DNA of 64,000 bases from Chloroflexota bacterium (GCA_919901745.1 CAKKPP010000003.1:45224-109223); one strand, 5' to 3'. Positions 10,510 through 24,958 are shown, counted from the first letter of the stretch. A program made the numbers and translations. The notes: generated by a model not told the origin, from the sequence alone.

Positions 10510-11037
10510 GGCCGGTGCAGTATAGGGCGACTTGCCGCGGCGACCCTCTTGGGCGGGAGCGGTCTTCGAGCGAGAGGGAGTACGTTGACGCCGTGACGAT
10601 CGGGACCACCCTTGGCTTCCCGACTGGAGCTGGGCATTTGGACTGCGCGAGGAGGGGCGACATGCCGTCGTGTCGACCGCGCGGATGCGCTTCGGGTCGA
10701 ACGTGCTCACTGAGGACTTCTGCGCGACCCGACTGCGGAAGATGGTCACGAGGGACATCGGTCTCCTCTACTTCGGGCTGCCCCTGTCAACTGAGCCTCG
10801 CAGCGTGCTGTACAACAACATCCTCAGCGTGGACGACCTTGACGGGATGGGTCAGGACTTCTGATCGAGCCGACGTCGGGTAGCCGTCGGTTCGCCCCCG
10901 TCCACGCTCGGACGAGGACCGGCATGAACTCGAGCGACGAGTCGTCCTCGACGGGTCACGCGCGCCCGGCCGCGCTGGCGGCGTCATCCGGAAGTCGGTG
11001 AACGGGAAGGTCAGCGCATCCGTTTTGGCGCTGCCGA

Positions 11038-11289
11038 TCAGCCCCAGAAGCCCGTTCCGTAGCCGAGGACGATCAGCACGAAGGTTGCAGCGGCCAGGCC
11101 GGCCCAGAACGCCACCGAGCGGCCGATCGCCGTCGGGTTCATCTCGGGGTTCCTGAGTGCGGGCAGACGGCCGCCCTTCAGGGCCGAACCCCACCTCGGA
11201 GACTGCAGCTGGTTGCGCCAGGCGCGGTCCTCCACGGGACGGGGTTCGACCCCGCCCTTGCCGTCGGGTCGGTGGAGCTGGAGCGTCAT
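11038..11289 (-). CDS. Small single-TM protein of unknown function
   Basis: 83 aa, C-terminal TM (SVAFWAGLAAATFVLIVLGYG), upstream neighbour prs on the same strand. Confidence 0.55.
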   Translation of the reverse strand: MTLQLHRPDGKGGVEPRPVEDRAWRNQLQSPRWGSALKGGRLPALRNPEMNPTAIGRSVAFWAGLAAATFVLIVLGYGTGFWG

Positions 11290-11304
11290 CGGTCTTCGTG
11301 CACC

Positions 11305-12393
11305 TCAGGCGGCTGAGTGGTCTGCATCGTCCGCTGGCGCATGATCCGGCTCGTTCCGGAGATCCAGCTTGCGCGCCACCCCATCCTCCCACAGGAGCAT
11401 CTCCTGGGTGAACGAGACCTCGCTGCTGAACAGGGCTCCGACCGACTCGCCGCGATGGATCCGCTTGATCGCCTCGCCGATGAGTGGCGCTACGGACAGC
11501 GTCGTGAGCTTGGAGAGCCGCTTCGCCGCGGGCAGCGGCACCGAGTCCGTCAGGACGACCTCGACGAGGCTGGACTCACGGATCCGATCGACGGCGGGGT
11601 CACTCAGGACTCCGTGGGTGGCACACGCGTAGATCTCGGTGACGCCCTCGCGTTCCAGCGCCCGAACGATCTCCACGAGCGTCCCGCCGGTATCGATCTC
11701 GTCGTCGACGATGATCGCCCGCTTGCCCCGGACGTCGCCGATCACGTTCATCAGCTCAGCCCGATCGAGGTTTCCGACGCGCCGCTTCTCGATGATCGCG
11801 AGCGGGGCATCGAGCAGCTCCGCGAACGCGCGCGCGCGCTTCGCGAAGCCGAGGTCGGTCACGATGACGAGGTCCTGGAGGTGCTTGTGCTTGAAGTAGT
11901 TCGACAGGATGTGAACTGCCGTCAGCTCGTCCACGGGGATGTTGAAGAACCCCTGGATCTGGCCCTGGTGGAGATCCATCGTGAGGACCCTGTCGGCGCC
12001 GGCCACGGTGATCATGTCCGCGACGAGCCGTGCCGTGATCGGCACTCGCGGCTGGTCCTTCTTGTCCGATCGGCCGTATGCGTAGTACGGGACCACGGCC
12101 GTGATCCGTCCTGCGCTCGCCCGCTTGAAGGCATCGATCATGATCAGCAGCTCCATGATCGACTGGTTGACCGGGCGGCAGGTGGGCTGGACGAGGAACA
12201 CGTCCTTTTCGCGGACGTTGTCGAGAATCTTGACGAAGATGTTCTCGTTGGCGAACTGGAAGACCTCGAGGCGGCCGGGCTCACTGGCCAGGTAGCGGCA
12301 GATCTTCCGGGCAAGGTCCGGATTAGCGTTCCCGTAGTAGATCTCGAACTGGTCCGAGTACACGGGCGCCTCCCGATCGCCGAAGGTCCTCAC
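11305..12393 (-). CDS. prs: Ribose-phosphate pyrophosphokinase
   Basis: [43 protein letters not shown] loop. Confidence 0.96.
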   Translation of the reverse strand: MRTFGDREAPVYSDQFEIYYGNANPDLARKICRYLASEPGRLEVFQFANENIFVKILDNVREKDVFLVQPTCRPVNQSIMELLIMIDAFKRASAGRITAVVPYYAYGRSDKKDQPRVPITARLVADMITVAGADRVLTMDLHQGQIQGFFNIPVDELTAVHILSNYFKHKHLQDLVIVTDLGFAKRARAFAELLDAPLAIIEKRRVGNLDRAELMNVIGDVRGKRAIIVDDEIDTGGTLVEIVRALEREGVTEIYACATHGVLSDPAVDRIRESSLVEVVLTDSVPLPAAKRLSKLTTLSVAPLIGEAIKRIHRGESVGALFSSEVSFTQEMLLWEDGVARKLDLRNEPDHAPADDADHSAA

Positions 12394-14969
12394 GACTCCC
12401 GCGAGCCGCTGCCCGGGTCGCCGGCGGGAGGTGTCGCGCCGGGCGTTTCCGGATCGTCATTGTCGCCGATGCCCCGCCCCTCCGCCAGTCCCGCGCGGAA
12501 CGCGGCGATGGCGACGACGCGGTCGCCTTCGGCGAGGCGCATGACGATGACCCCGCGAGCGCTCGATGAGTAGCGATTGATCGTGTTCGTCTCGGTCCGG
12601 ATGACCTGCCCGCCGGCCGAGATCAGCAGCAGCTCCTCATCGGCGTCCGTCACCTGCTGGACCGCGGCAACGTCGCCGGTCTTGCGACCCTCGAGGGAGA
12701 TCAGGCCGACGCCCTGGCCGCCACGGTGCTTCCGCCGGAACTCGGTCAGCGCGACGCGCTTGCCGACGCCGGTCTCGGTCAGGACGAGCAGGTCGGCATC
12801 CGGCTCCACAACGCTCATGCCGACGACCGAGTCACCCTGCCGGGCGAGCCGGATTCCGATGACCCCGGCCGCGTCGCGGCCCATCGGCCTGACCTCGGCC
12901 TCGGCGAATCGGGCGAGCTTGCCCTTGGCCGTGGCGATGATCACGTCGTCGTGGCCGGTCGACACGTCGACCCAGGCCAGCTCGTCCTCGTCGTTGATCG
13001 TGATCGCCCGGATGCCGGACGAGCGGACCCGCTCGAATTGCTCGAGCGGCGTCTTCTTGACGATGCCGCGTCGCGTCGCCAGGACCAGGTAGGAACCCGC
13101 CTTGAAGTCCGGCAGCATGATCGTCGCCATCGGGACCTCGCCGGATTCCACCTGCACACCGGGGAGGTTGATGATCGGCAGACCCTTGGCCTGGCGGCTG
13201 GCATCAGGAATCTGGTGAACCTTGGTGCTGAACACCCGGCCGCGGTTGGTGAAGAACAGTGCCCAATCGTGGGTGTTCGCGACCAGCAGATGCTCGACCG
13301 CGTCCTCCTCGCGGGTGACGTGGCCGATGATTCCCTTGCCGCCTCGGTGCTGTCGGCGATACGTGTCGACCGGCTGGCGCTTGACGTAGCCGCGACCCGA
13401 GATCGTGACCACGACGTCCTCGTCGGCGATCAGGTCCTCGTCGGTCATCTCCCGCGACGAGTCGTCCTCGACCCGTGTCCGACGATCGCCGGCGTGGCGG
13501 CGCTTCAGTTCGTCGAGCTCATCGCGGATGATCGCGAGGACGCGCGAAGTGTTGGCAAGAATGTCCTCCAACTCTGCAATCAGCTGAATGACCTGGAGAT
13601 ACTCGTCCTCGATCTTCTTTTGTTCGAGTGCGGCCAGCCGGGCGAGGCGCAGGTCGAGGATGGCCTGGGCCTGCAACTCCGACAGGTCGAACCGGGTCAT
13701 CAGGTTCGTGCGCGCCACGTCGGTGTCGGCAGATTCCCGGATGGTCTTGATCACCGCGTCGAGGTGATCGAGGGCTGTCTTGAGGCCCTCGAGGATGTGC
13801 GCGCGCGCCCGCGCCTTGCCGAGGTCGTATTCGGTCCGTCGGCGGACGATTTCACGGCGGTGCTCGACATAGTGTTGGAGGACCGCCTTGAGCGACAGCG
13901 TCTGCGGCTGTCCGTCGACGAGCGCAAGCATGTTCATGTTGAACGCCGTCTGCATCGATGTGTGCTTGAACAGGTTGTTCAGGACCTTGTGCGGGTTGGC
14001 GTCGCGCTTGATCTCGATATACATGCGCATCCCGTCCCGGTCCGATTCGTCGCGCAGGTCCGAGATTCCCTCAAGCTTCTTGTCCTTGACGAGCTCGGCG
14101 ATCTTCTCGAGCAGCGAGGCCTTGTTCACCTGGTACGGGAGCTCGGTGACGATGATCGCCATCCGGTCGCCGCGCACCTCCTCGAACGCAACCTGGGCGC
14201 GCATCACGACCCGGCCGCGACCATGGGCGTACATCTGGCGGATCGCGTCGACCGTTTCCTGCTCGCCCGTGATCGGGTTCCGCTGCTGTTCGAAGCGGTA
14301 GATCGTCCCGCCGGTCGGGAAGTCCGGCCCGTGCACGATCTGGCAGAGATCGTCCGACGTGATCTCCGGATCGTTGATGATCGCGATCGTGGCATCGCAG
14401 ATCTCCCCGAGGTGATGCGGCGGGATGTTCGTGGCCATGCCGACGGCGATCCCCGACGACCCATTGACGAGCAAGCTCGGCAGGCGAGCCGGGAGGACGC
14501 TCGGTTCGCGCTGCGTGCCGTCGTAGTTGTCGACGAAATCGACCGTTTCCTTGTCGATGTCGGCGAGCATCTCCGCGGCGATGGCCGTCAGGCGCGCCTC
14601 CGTGTAGCGCATGGCCGCCGCGGAGTCGCCGTCCACCGAGCCGAAGTTGCCCTGTCCGTCGACGAGCGGATAGCGCATCGAGAAGTCCTGGGCGAGTCGG
14701 ACGAGTGCGTCGTACAGGGCGACGTCGCCGTGCGGGTGGTACTTGCCCATGACCTCGCCGACGATCGCCGCGCACTTTCGGTACGAGCTGGTCGACGACA
14801 GGCCCATCTCGCCCATCGTGTAGAGGATCCGGCGATGGACCGGCTTGAGGCCGTCGCGGACATCGGGCAGGGCGCGCGCCACGATCACGCTCATGGCGTA
14901 ATCGAGGTAGCTCACCCGCATCTCGTCCTCGACGCGAATGGCGCGGATGTCGCCCAGGTTGTCGGTCAC
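12390..14969 (-). CDS. gyrA: DNA gyrase subunit A
   Basis: [40 protein letters not shown]-terminal GyrA repeats. Confidence 0.97.
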   Translation of the reverse strand: MTDNLGDIRAIRVEDEMRVSYLDYAMSVIVARALPDVRDGLKPVHRRILYTMGEMGLSSTSSYRKCAAIVGEVMGKYHPHGDVALYDALVRLAQDFSMRYPLVDGQGNFGSVDGDSAAAMRYTEARLTAIAAEMLADIDKETVDFVDNYDGTQREPSVLPARLPSLLVNGSSGIAVGMATNIPPHHLGEICDATIAIINDPEITSDDLCQIVHGPDFPTGGTIYRFEQQRNPITGEQETVDAIRQMYAHGRGRVVMRAQVAFEEVRGDRMAIIVTELPYQVNKASLLEKIAELVKDKKLEGISDLRDESDRDGMRMYIEIKRDANPHKVLNNLFKHTSMQTAFNMNMLALVDGQPQTLSLKAVLQHYVEHRREIVRRRTEYDLGKARARAHILEGLKTALDHLDAVIKTIRESADTDVARTNLMTRFDLSELQAQAILDLRLARLAALEQKKIEDEYLQVIQLIAELEDILANTSRVLAIIRDELDELKRRHAGDRRTRVEDDSSREMTDEDLIADEDVVVTISGRGYVKRQPVDTYRRQHRGGKGIIGHVTREEDAVEHLLVANTHDWALFFTNRGRVFSTKVHQIPDASRQAKGLPIINLPGVQVESGEVPMATIMLPDFKAGSYLVLATRRGIVKKTPLEQFERVRSSGIRAITINDEDELAWVDVSTGHDDVIIATAKGKLARFAEAEVRPMGRDAAGVIGIRLARQGDSVVGMSVVEPDADLLVLTETGVGKRVALTEFRRKHRGGQGVGLISLEGRKTGDVAAVQQVTDADEELLLISAGGQVIRTETNTINRYSSSARGVIVMRLAEGDRVVAIAAFRAGLAEGRGIGDNDDPETPGATPPAGDPGSGSRES

Positions 14970-14994
14970 GGATCAGCTCTCCTGCTGTGGTCGT

Positions 14995-15992
14995 TCAGTC
15001 GAGTGGGGGCTCGGGCTGGTTGCGGGGCTCGGGCAGCTCGTCAAATCGGGTGCGGATCGCCGCCGCCGCCGATGTCGCCGGTGCGCCCGGCGTCCGATGC
15101 ACACCGTCGAGCCGTGATCGCAACCGTTCGGCATCGTCGCGAGGGAGCTTCGCCAGGGAGTCTCGGATCACCCAGGCACGATGCCCGTCGCCGGTTGCAG
15201 CAGCGGTCTCGGTTTCGCGCTCAAGGGCGGCCAGTGTCGCAGCAGGGTCTTCTCCTGCCAGCGTTCGATACGCCCAGGCCAGCGCCTTCTGCACGTCCGG
15301 CTCACTGTCGCCGATCAGTTGACCCAGGAGGTCGATGCCAGCCGATCGCACATCGTCGGGCAGCCGGTGACGCCGATCCTCATGCGGGAGCGCGGCGATC
15401 GTCGATGCCACGAGGCGCCGCTCCCAGCGCGACGCCGAGAAGACCAGTTGCTCCAGCTCCGCCCAGCGAAACGAGGCGTCGAGAACCCCGATGGCGTATG
15501 GCCGCGCGAGGGTGTCGACGGTGATCCAGTCCGCTGCCTGGCGGGCGGCCCGCCGCAGCAGTTGCCAGGCCCGTTCAGGGTCCACGAGGACCAGCCTGCC
15601 GAGCAGGCCGAAGGCCAGCCAATGGGCTTCCAGATAGTCTTCGCGGAGCAGGCGATCCGCGATCGACAGCAGCGGAGCCGGGCGATCGCGACGCGTGGTC
15701 GAACGCAGTCCGGCGGCGACTGCGCCGAGCAGGGGCGTGCGTACCCCCAGCGTGTGCCCGATTCCGGGCGCAACGAAGGCCTGGCCGTGCTGATAGGCCG
15801 GATCAGCGAGCGCATCGAGGCCACGGCGCAGGGCTGTGGCGAACTGCTCCGGCTCGCCGACGTCGTCGCCGAGGGACCGGCCGAGCCCGCGAGCGCCAGG
15901 CCGCTTGGCGGCGACGAATGCAACGGAGCGGGCGGTAATCGACGACGCGGGCACCAGTGTCGCTGCTGCCGATGTCGCTCCTGCCGATGGTG

Positions 15993-15996
<4 letters not shown>
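14995..15996 (-). CDS. AlkD-like DNA alkylation repair / HEAT-like protein
   Basis: WERRLVASTIAALP...DLLGQLIGDSEPDVQKALAWAYRTLA, AlkD-type helical repeats. Confidence 0.65.
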
Positions 15997-19403
<3,407 letters not shown>

Positions 19404-20261
19404 GCATCGGGTGATATCGACGCGTTCGAACCTTTCGCATCGGTGACGCCGTCCCGGGCGCGGTGAGCCATGCGTGCCCGAACCTCATCACCAAGGCGCC
19501 GATAGGCTTCGGCGCCCTTCGAATTGGGCGCGTACAGGGCGACCGGGCGCCCGTGGCTGGGTGCCTCGGACAGACGCACGCTCCGGGGGATCACGGTTTC
19601 ATAGACCTTGTCACCCAGATGACCGCGGACCTCGGCCGCGACATCGGTGGCGAGGTTGGTTCGTGAGTCGAACATGGTGATCACGGCACCTTCGATCTCG
19701 AGACGCGGGTTCAGGTGCTCACGCACCAGCTGGATCGTGCCGATGAGCTGGGAGACACCTTCGAGTGCGTAGTACTCAGCCTGGATGGGGATGAGCACCG
19801 AATCGACCGCGGTCAGGGCATTGACCGTCAGGAGGCCGAGCGAGGGCGGGCAATCGATGAGGATCACGTCGAACCTTGAGCGCGTCGGCTCGAGGAGGCG
19901 CCAGAGACGACGTTCCCGTTGATCCATACCAGCGAGCTCGACCTCGGCTCCGGCCAGGGCAACCGATGAGGCGATGAGCGACAACCCGGCGATCCCCGTG
20001 GGCACGGCAAGGCCCAACAGCGGCACGCCGTCGATGACGGCGTCGTACACCGATGCGGCCTGGCCGTTCCGTTCCACCCCAAAGCCGCTCGTTGCGTTGC
20101 CCTGCGGATCGAGATCGACGACGAGGACGCTATCTCCTGCGAGTGCAAGGTGGGTTGCGAGGTTGACCACGGTGGTCGTCTTGCCGACCCCGCCCTTCTG
20201 ATTGGCGCAGGCGATCGCTCTACCCACTCAGGAGCTCACCGTTGATCTGTTCACGTGGTCG

Positions 20262-20267
20262 ATTCTA
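20262..20267 (-). promoter_or_regulatory. Candidate extended -10 (TGC-TAGAAT) of parAB
   Basis: TGnTAGAAT on the minus strand about 35 nt upstream of the parA GTG. Confidence 0.5.
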
Positions 20268-20378
20268 GCATCGGGGCCCTGTTCCTTCCTTCCGTTGGCG
20301 TTGGGCAGGTCGAGGACAGTGTCGTCCGGATCGCTCTACTGCGGCGCATCAGAGCAGCACAGGTCGCACCGGCGCGCT

Positions 20379-20394
20379 CGTTTCACGTGAAACA
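20379..20394. promoter_or_regulatory. parS site 1
   Basis: cgtttcacgtgaaaca, near-perfect match to TGTTTCACGTGAAACA. Confidence 0.95.
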
Positions 20395-20475
20395 AACATC
20401 CGACTGTCGGTGGGCGCGCCGACGACCGTGTCGTCCGGGTCGCTCGAACACAACGCATCCGGGTTGCTTCGCGCG

Positions 20476-20491
20476 CGTTTCACGTGAAACA
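20476..20491. promoter_or_regulatory. parS site 2
   Basis: cgtttcacgtgaaaca. Confidence 0.95.
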
Positions 20492-20691
20492 CACCCCCCC
20501 GAGCCGGCTAAAGGCCACGTGGAAACCAGGAGGGCCGCGATCCCTGAGCACGACGGGGCACGGCGATTGCCGCCCGAAAGCCCGCATGGGATACTTCCGG
20601 ATGAAGCACACCGGTCACCAACTCAACTCCGCGCGGCGAGGCGCGGCTGGTCCGAGCGGAACCGGTCCGTACTCCGAGGACGACCGACCCG

Positions 20692-21192
20692 ATGATTCTG
20701 CTCCTCGCCGCGGTCGGTTCACTGGCAGCGGCCTTGATCGAGCTCAGCCTCACGCCACACCTTGGCGTTGAGGGCGCCCATCCCCACCCGGTGCTCGTGT
20801 TCGGCGTGATCTGGACGATCGTCATTGGCGTCGAGAGCGGACTTGCCTGGGCCTTCGTGGGCGGGATCGCGCTCGATATCCTCGCCGAACGGCCGCTGGG
20901 ATCGACCGCATTCGCACTCCTCATCGCGGTCGGTGGTGCGTCGGCGTTGGCGCGTTCGATGGTGCGCCTGCGCCCACTGGCCCCGATCGTGGCAGTACCG
21001 ATCTTCAGCTTCGTCTACTCGATCGTGCAGTTCGTCCTGATCGGCGCCCTTGGCTCGCCGATCCCTGTCGGCGATCCTGTTGCCATCCTCGGACCCGGGA
21101 TCGCCTACGACGCGGCGATCGCCGTGGTGATCGGACCCCTCGCGATCGCGGTCAAGGATCGGTATACACCGGAAGAGCGCGTGGACTGGTGA
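20692..21192 (+). CDS. mreD: Rod shape-determining protein MreD
   Basis: Small polytopic protein, PHPVLVFGVIWTIVIGVESGLAWAFVGGIALDILAERPLGSTAF; followed by PBP2 and RodA. Confidence 0.88.
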   Translation: MILLLAAVGSLAAALIELSLTPHLGVEGAHPHPVLVFGVIWTIVIGVESGLAWAFVGGIALDILAERPLGSTAFALLIAVGGASALARSMVRLRPLAPIVAVPIFSFVYSIVQFVLIGALGSPIPVGDPVAILGPGIAYDAAIAVVIGPLAIAVKDRYTPEERVDW

Positions 21193-23111
21193 GCACGTAC
21201 GTCGACGGGAGCCCGGTGCGCGAGCGCCGAACGGCCCGCTACGTCGTGTTTTCCATCGCCCTCCTGCTCGGGATCGGCCTCCTTGCGGCCCGCCTGGCGT
21301 ATCTCCAGATCGCGCTCGGCGCGGACTACGCCGTCCTCTCAACAGGCAACCGGACCGTGGCGCAGGCGATTCCGTCGTCACGCGGCCTCATCTACGACCG
21401 CGCGGGCCGCGTCCTGGTGACCAACATCCCCACGTACGCCGTGAAGATCCGGCCGGCGGACCTGCCGTTCTCGCTTCGCGACGCGGTCGTGTCCCGACTT
21501 GCCGCGCTCGTCGGCCTCGATCCGGCGACCATCAACGAGACGATCGACGCGAATCCCGGCTCGCGGTTCGATCTCGTCAGGGTCGCCCGCGACGTTCCGC
21601 TGGATGTCGCCCGCGTGATATCGGAAGCGCGCCTCGATCTTCCCGGCGTCGAAGTCGAGGTCGAGGCCCGCCGGGAATACGCCTACGGACCGCTGTTGGC
21701 GCAGATTCTCGGGTATACCGGTCCCGTGGGTCCCGATCAACTCCCGGATCTCCGTGCAGACGGCTACCTGCCCGATGATCTCCTCGGCAAGGCAGGCCTG
21801 GAAGCCGTCTACGAAACCGATCTCCGGGGGGTGTACGGGAGCCAGGTGGTTGAGCGTGACGCAACCGGTCGCCGCCTCCAGGTGCTCCAGACCACCAAGG
21901 AGGCCACCGCCGGCAATTCGCTCACCCTGACCATCGACGCACACGAGCAGGACCTCGCCGAGCAGGCGCTTCGCTGGGGGATGGACGAAGCCGGGTTGAA
22001 GCGTGGCGTCGTGATTGTCATGAACCCCCAGACGGGAGAAATCCTGTCCCTGGTGAGCCTGCCGACCTACGACGACAACGACTTTGCCCGAGGCATCAGC
22101 AACGCCGACTATGCCGCACTGCTGGCCGATCCGGACAAGCCCTTGATCAACCATGCCGTCAATGCCCATTACCCGCCGGGCTCGACCTACAAGCTGGTGG
22201 CCGGCCTCGGGGCTCTTGCGGACGACAAGATCTCGGCTTCCACGAAGATTCTGACGCAGCCGTACCTCACGCTCGGGACGACTCGGTTCTACGACTGGAA
22301 CCGTCGAGGATGGGGCCGGTGCGACATGAACTGCGGTTTCGGCCACTCGAGCGACACCTACTTCTTCCAGCTCGCCGGCATGCTGGGGATTGACCGGCTC
22401 GCGTATTGGGCGCGCGAACTCGGATTCGGCGAACAGACCGGGATCGACCTTCCGGGCGAGGCCCGCGGCACGGTTCCATCGAACCAGTGGAAACTCGACA
22501 CGCTCGGTGAGCCGATCTATCCCGGCGAGACGTATCAGGCCGGGATTGGACAGGGCTACGACGTGGTAACCCCGATCCAGCTGATCAACGCCTACGCGAC
22601 GCTCGCCAATGGCGGCAAGCTCTATCGGCCCCAGCTCGTGCGCGACGTCGTTGCACCCGACGGCACGGTCGTGCGGACGTTTGAACCGGACCTCATTCGT
22701 GAGGTTGACATCCCCGCGAAGGACCTCGAGACGATGCGCCGCGCGGCACGCAATGTGGTCCTCATTCGACACACCTACAACCTCGTCGACCTCCCGATCG
22801 TTGTCGCCGGGAAGTCCGGAACCGCGGAGTTCGGCAATCGAGATCGACAGGGCCGCCTGCCGTTCCACTCGTGGTTTGTCGCCTTTGTCCCGAAGGATCC
22901 CGCAAAGACCGCGAGCGATCCCACCGGCATGAAGGCCGTTGCGCGAACAGATTCCGATCTGATCGTGCTCGCCTTCGCCTACGACTCACGGACGAAGGGC
23001 AACGCCGCGACGGAGATCGTCAAGTACTACCTCCAGCTGCACTATGGGATCGAGAAGGACTATCGCAACTTCGATCTCCTCGAGCGCGGCAACTTCTATC
23101 AGTCGAATTGA
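21189..23111 (+). CDS. mrdA: Penicillin-binding protein 2
   Basis: PBP dimer domain; NAHYPPGSTYKLVAG (SXXK), SDT region, VAGKSGTAEF (KSG). Confidence 0.95.
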   Translation: MSTYVDGSPVRERRTARYVVFSIALLLGIGLLAARLAYLQIALGADYAVLSTGNRTVAQAIPSSRGLIYDRAGRVLVTNIPTYAVKIRPADLPFSLRDAVVSRLAALVGLDPATINETIDANPGSRFDLVRVARDVPLDVARVISEARLDLPGVEVEVEARREYAYGPLLAQILGYTGPVGPDQLPDLRADGYLPDDLLGKAGLEAVYETDLRGVYGSQVVERDATGRRLQVLQTTKEATAGNSLTLTIDAHEQDLAEQALRWGMDEAGLKRGVVIVMNPQTGEILSLVSLPTYDDNDFARGISNADYAALLADPDKPLINHAVNAHYPPGSTYKLVAGLGALADDKISASTKILTQPYLTLGTTRFYDWNRRGWGRCDMNCGFGHSSDTYFFQLAGMLGIDRLAYWARELGFGEQTGIDLPGEARGTVPSNQWKLDTLGEPIYPGETYQAGIGQGYDVVTPIQLINAYATLANGGKLYRPQLVRDVVAPDGTVVRTFEPDLIREVDIPAKDLETMRRAARNVVLIRHTYNLVDLPIVVAGKSGTAEFGNRDRQGRLPFHSWFVAFVPKDPAKTASDPTGMKAVARTDSDLIVLAFAYDSRTKGNAATEIVKYYLQLHYGIEKDYRNFDLLERGNFYQSN

Positions 23112-23130
23112 TGGACGGCGGGACCCCGTG

Positions 23131-24291
23131 ATGGGCATCGTGCGCACTCGACCCACCAAACTGGGGGCGTGGACGTCACAGCGCGTCGGCGCGGCCTGGA
23201 GTCGATTCGATCTGCAACTGACCACCTACGCACTCCTGCTCGCCTCGATCGGACTTGCGATGGCGTACAGCAACAGCGTGGAAGTGGGAAGGACAGTGCT
23301 CGAGCCGGGCTCGGTCTTCCTGCGCGGCCTCATGTGGGCCGGAATCGCGCTTGTCGTGTTCGCGCTGGCGACGGCCTTCGACTACCGGTGGCTGCGCACC
23401 CTTGCCTGGCCGCTGTACGCCGCCCAGCTGGGCCTTCTGGTCCTCACGCTCACGGTCGGCACGGGCGTCGGGGGCGCGTCGCGCTGGGTACCGATCCTCG
23501 GCGTGCAGTTCCAGTTCAGCGAGATCGCCAAGATCCTCATGATCATCGTGCTGGCCAACTACCTGGGATCGCGACAGGGTCGGCTCGATACCCTTGGGTC
23601 CATCCTCGGCGCGTGCGTCCTGGTTGGCCCGCCGCTGGTCCTCGTGATGCTCCAGCCCGATCTCGGCACGTCGCTCGTGTTCGCGGCCATCCTGGCCGGG
23701 ATGCTCTTCATGTCCGGTGCCAGCCTGCGCTGGTTGGGCATCCTGGCTGCAGGCGTCGTGGCGTTCATTCCCTTCGCCTGGACGAATGTCCTGAAGGACT
23801 ATCAGCAGGAGCGGCTGACGGCGTTCCTGAACCCGAACCCCGACCTGCAGGGATCGGGCTATCAGCTGTTCCAGTCCCAGATCGCCGTGGGCAGCGGCGG
23901 GCTGTTCGGCAAGGGATTGACCAACGGCACCCAGAACCAGCTCGACTTCCTCCCGGTCCAGACGACCGACTTTGTCTTCGCCATCCTGGCCGAGGAACTC
24001 GGCTTCATCGGCGGCATGGTGGTCTTTGTGCTGTTCGTGGCCCTGTTCTGGCGGATCCTGACGGCAGCGTGGCGCTCAGAAGACCCGGTCGGCACGCTGA
24101 TGGGGATCGGCCTCGCTTCGATGATCTTCTTCCAGCTCGTTGTGAATGTCGGGATGGTCATCGGGATCATGCCGATCACCGGTATTCCGCTGCCCTTCAT
24201 CACGCACGGTGGTGCTTCGCTGATCAGCCTCGCCGCAGGGCTCGGCATTCTCCAGAGTGTCAACATTCACCAGACCCGGGCGGAGTGGTAG
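23131..24291 (+). CDS. rodA: Rod shape-determining protein RodA (SEDS family)
   Basis: MLQPDLGTSLVF; IMPITGIPLPFITHGGASLISLAAGLGILQSV. Confidence 0.93.
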   Translation: MGIVRTRPTKLGAWTSQRVGAAWSRFDLQLTTYALLLASIGLAMAYSNSVEVGRTVLEPGSVFLRGLMWAGIALVVFALATAFDYRWLRTLAWPLYAAQLGLLVLTLTVGTGVGGASRWVPILGVQFQFSEIAKILMIIVLANYLGSRQGRLDTLGSILGACVLVGPPLVLVMLQPDLGTSLVFAAILAGMLFMSGASLRWLGILAAGVVAFIPFAWTNVLKDYQQERLTAFLNPNPDLQGSGYQLFQSQIAVGSGGLFGKGLTNGTQNQLDFLPVQTTDFVFAILAEELGFIGGMVVFVLFVALFWRILTAAWRSEDPVGTLMGIGLASMIFFQLVVNVGMVIGIMPITGIPLPFITHGGASLISLAAGLGILQSVNIHQTRAEW

Positions 24292-24446
24292 GCGTCCAGC
24301 CTGTCGCGCCTACACTCGACGATTTGCCCGAGTGCGTGGCCTCGTGCCCGTGTCATGCCCGCGCGACCCGGGACCCGGCAGCGATCCGATAGACTCTCGG
24401 GACGGGCGATCGCGGCGAGGTTCGGGAGCCGCCCGGAGGAGGCACC

Positions 24447-24953
24447 GTGAGCAACCGCACGCGCCTGGCCAAGCAGAGGACCGTGGCCGCCACTCAGCGG
24501 CTGCTCGAGATCGAGCCCCTCCTCGTCAAGGAAAACGACACGGTCGGCGCCGTCATGCGGAGGTCGGCGGCCCAGCCCGAGACGCGCCTGATCGGTGTCG
24601 TCGACGACGCTGGAATCCTCGTTGGCGTCATTCCGATCCTGCGCCTGGCGGAAACGGTCATCGCCCATGTCGTCCCCGAATCGCTCATGGGTGGCATCGC
24701 CGACGTCGCCGACGTCGCCCGCTTCGGTCATGCTGTCGAAGCCCGTTCGGCCCGCGAGGCCATGATGCCGCCGGCGTCGATCGCGCCCGAGGCGACGATC
24801 GGGGATGCATTCAAGGAAATGCACCGTCTGCGTCTCTCCGGGCTCTACGTCGTCGATCCCGCGGGTCGGCCGACGGGCTACCTTGACCTGCTTGAGCTGG
24901 CCATCCAGTACCTGGACGCAATCGAGGCGGAACCCGCGGAAGCGGCGGATTAG
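24447..24953 (+). CDS. CBS-domain pair protein
   Basis: Two CBS repeats (RLIGVVDDAGILVGVIPILRL; LSGLYVVDPAGRPTGYLDLLEL). Confidence 0.85.
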   Translation: MSNRTRLAKQRTVAATQRLLEIEPLLVKENDTVGAVMRRSAAQPETRLIGVVDDAGILVGVIPILRLAETVIAHVVPESLMGGIADVADVARFGHAVEARSAREAMMPPASIAPEATIGDAFKEMHRLRLSGLYVVDPAGRPTGYLDLLELAIQYLDAIEAEPAEAAD

Positions 24954-24958
24954 CCCGG

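Noticed and set aside
8674-10596. 640-aa plus-strand ORF opposite secA
   Set aside because: Antisense shadow ORF, since SecA motifs are certain on minus.
12726-15524. 932-aa plus-strand ORF
   Set aside because: Antisense to gyrA and the AlkD-like gene. It is low-complexity D/R/V-rich translation typical of shadow ORFs in high-GC DNA.
20228-20691. Definite oriC call
   Set aside because: No clear DnaA-box cluster, AT-rich element or dnaA gene in the window. Kept only as an origin-proximal hypothesis.
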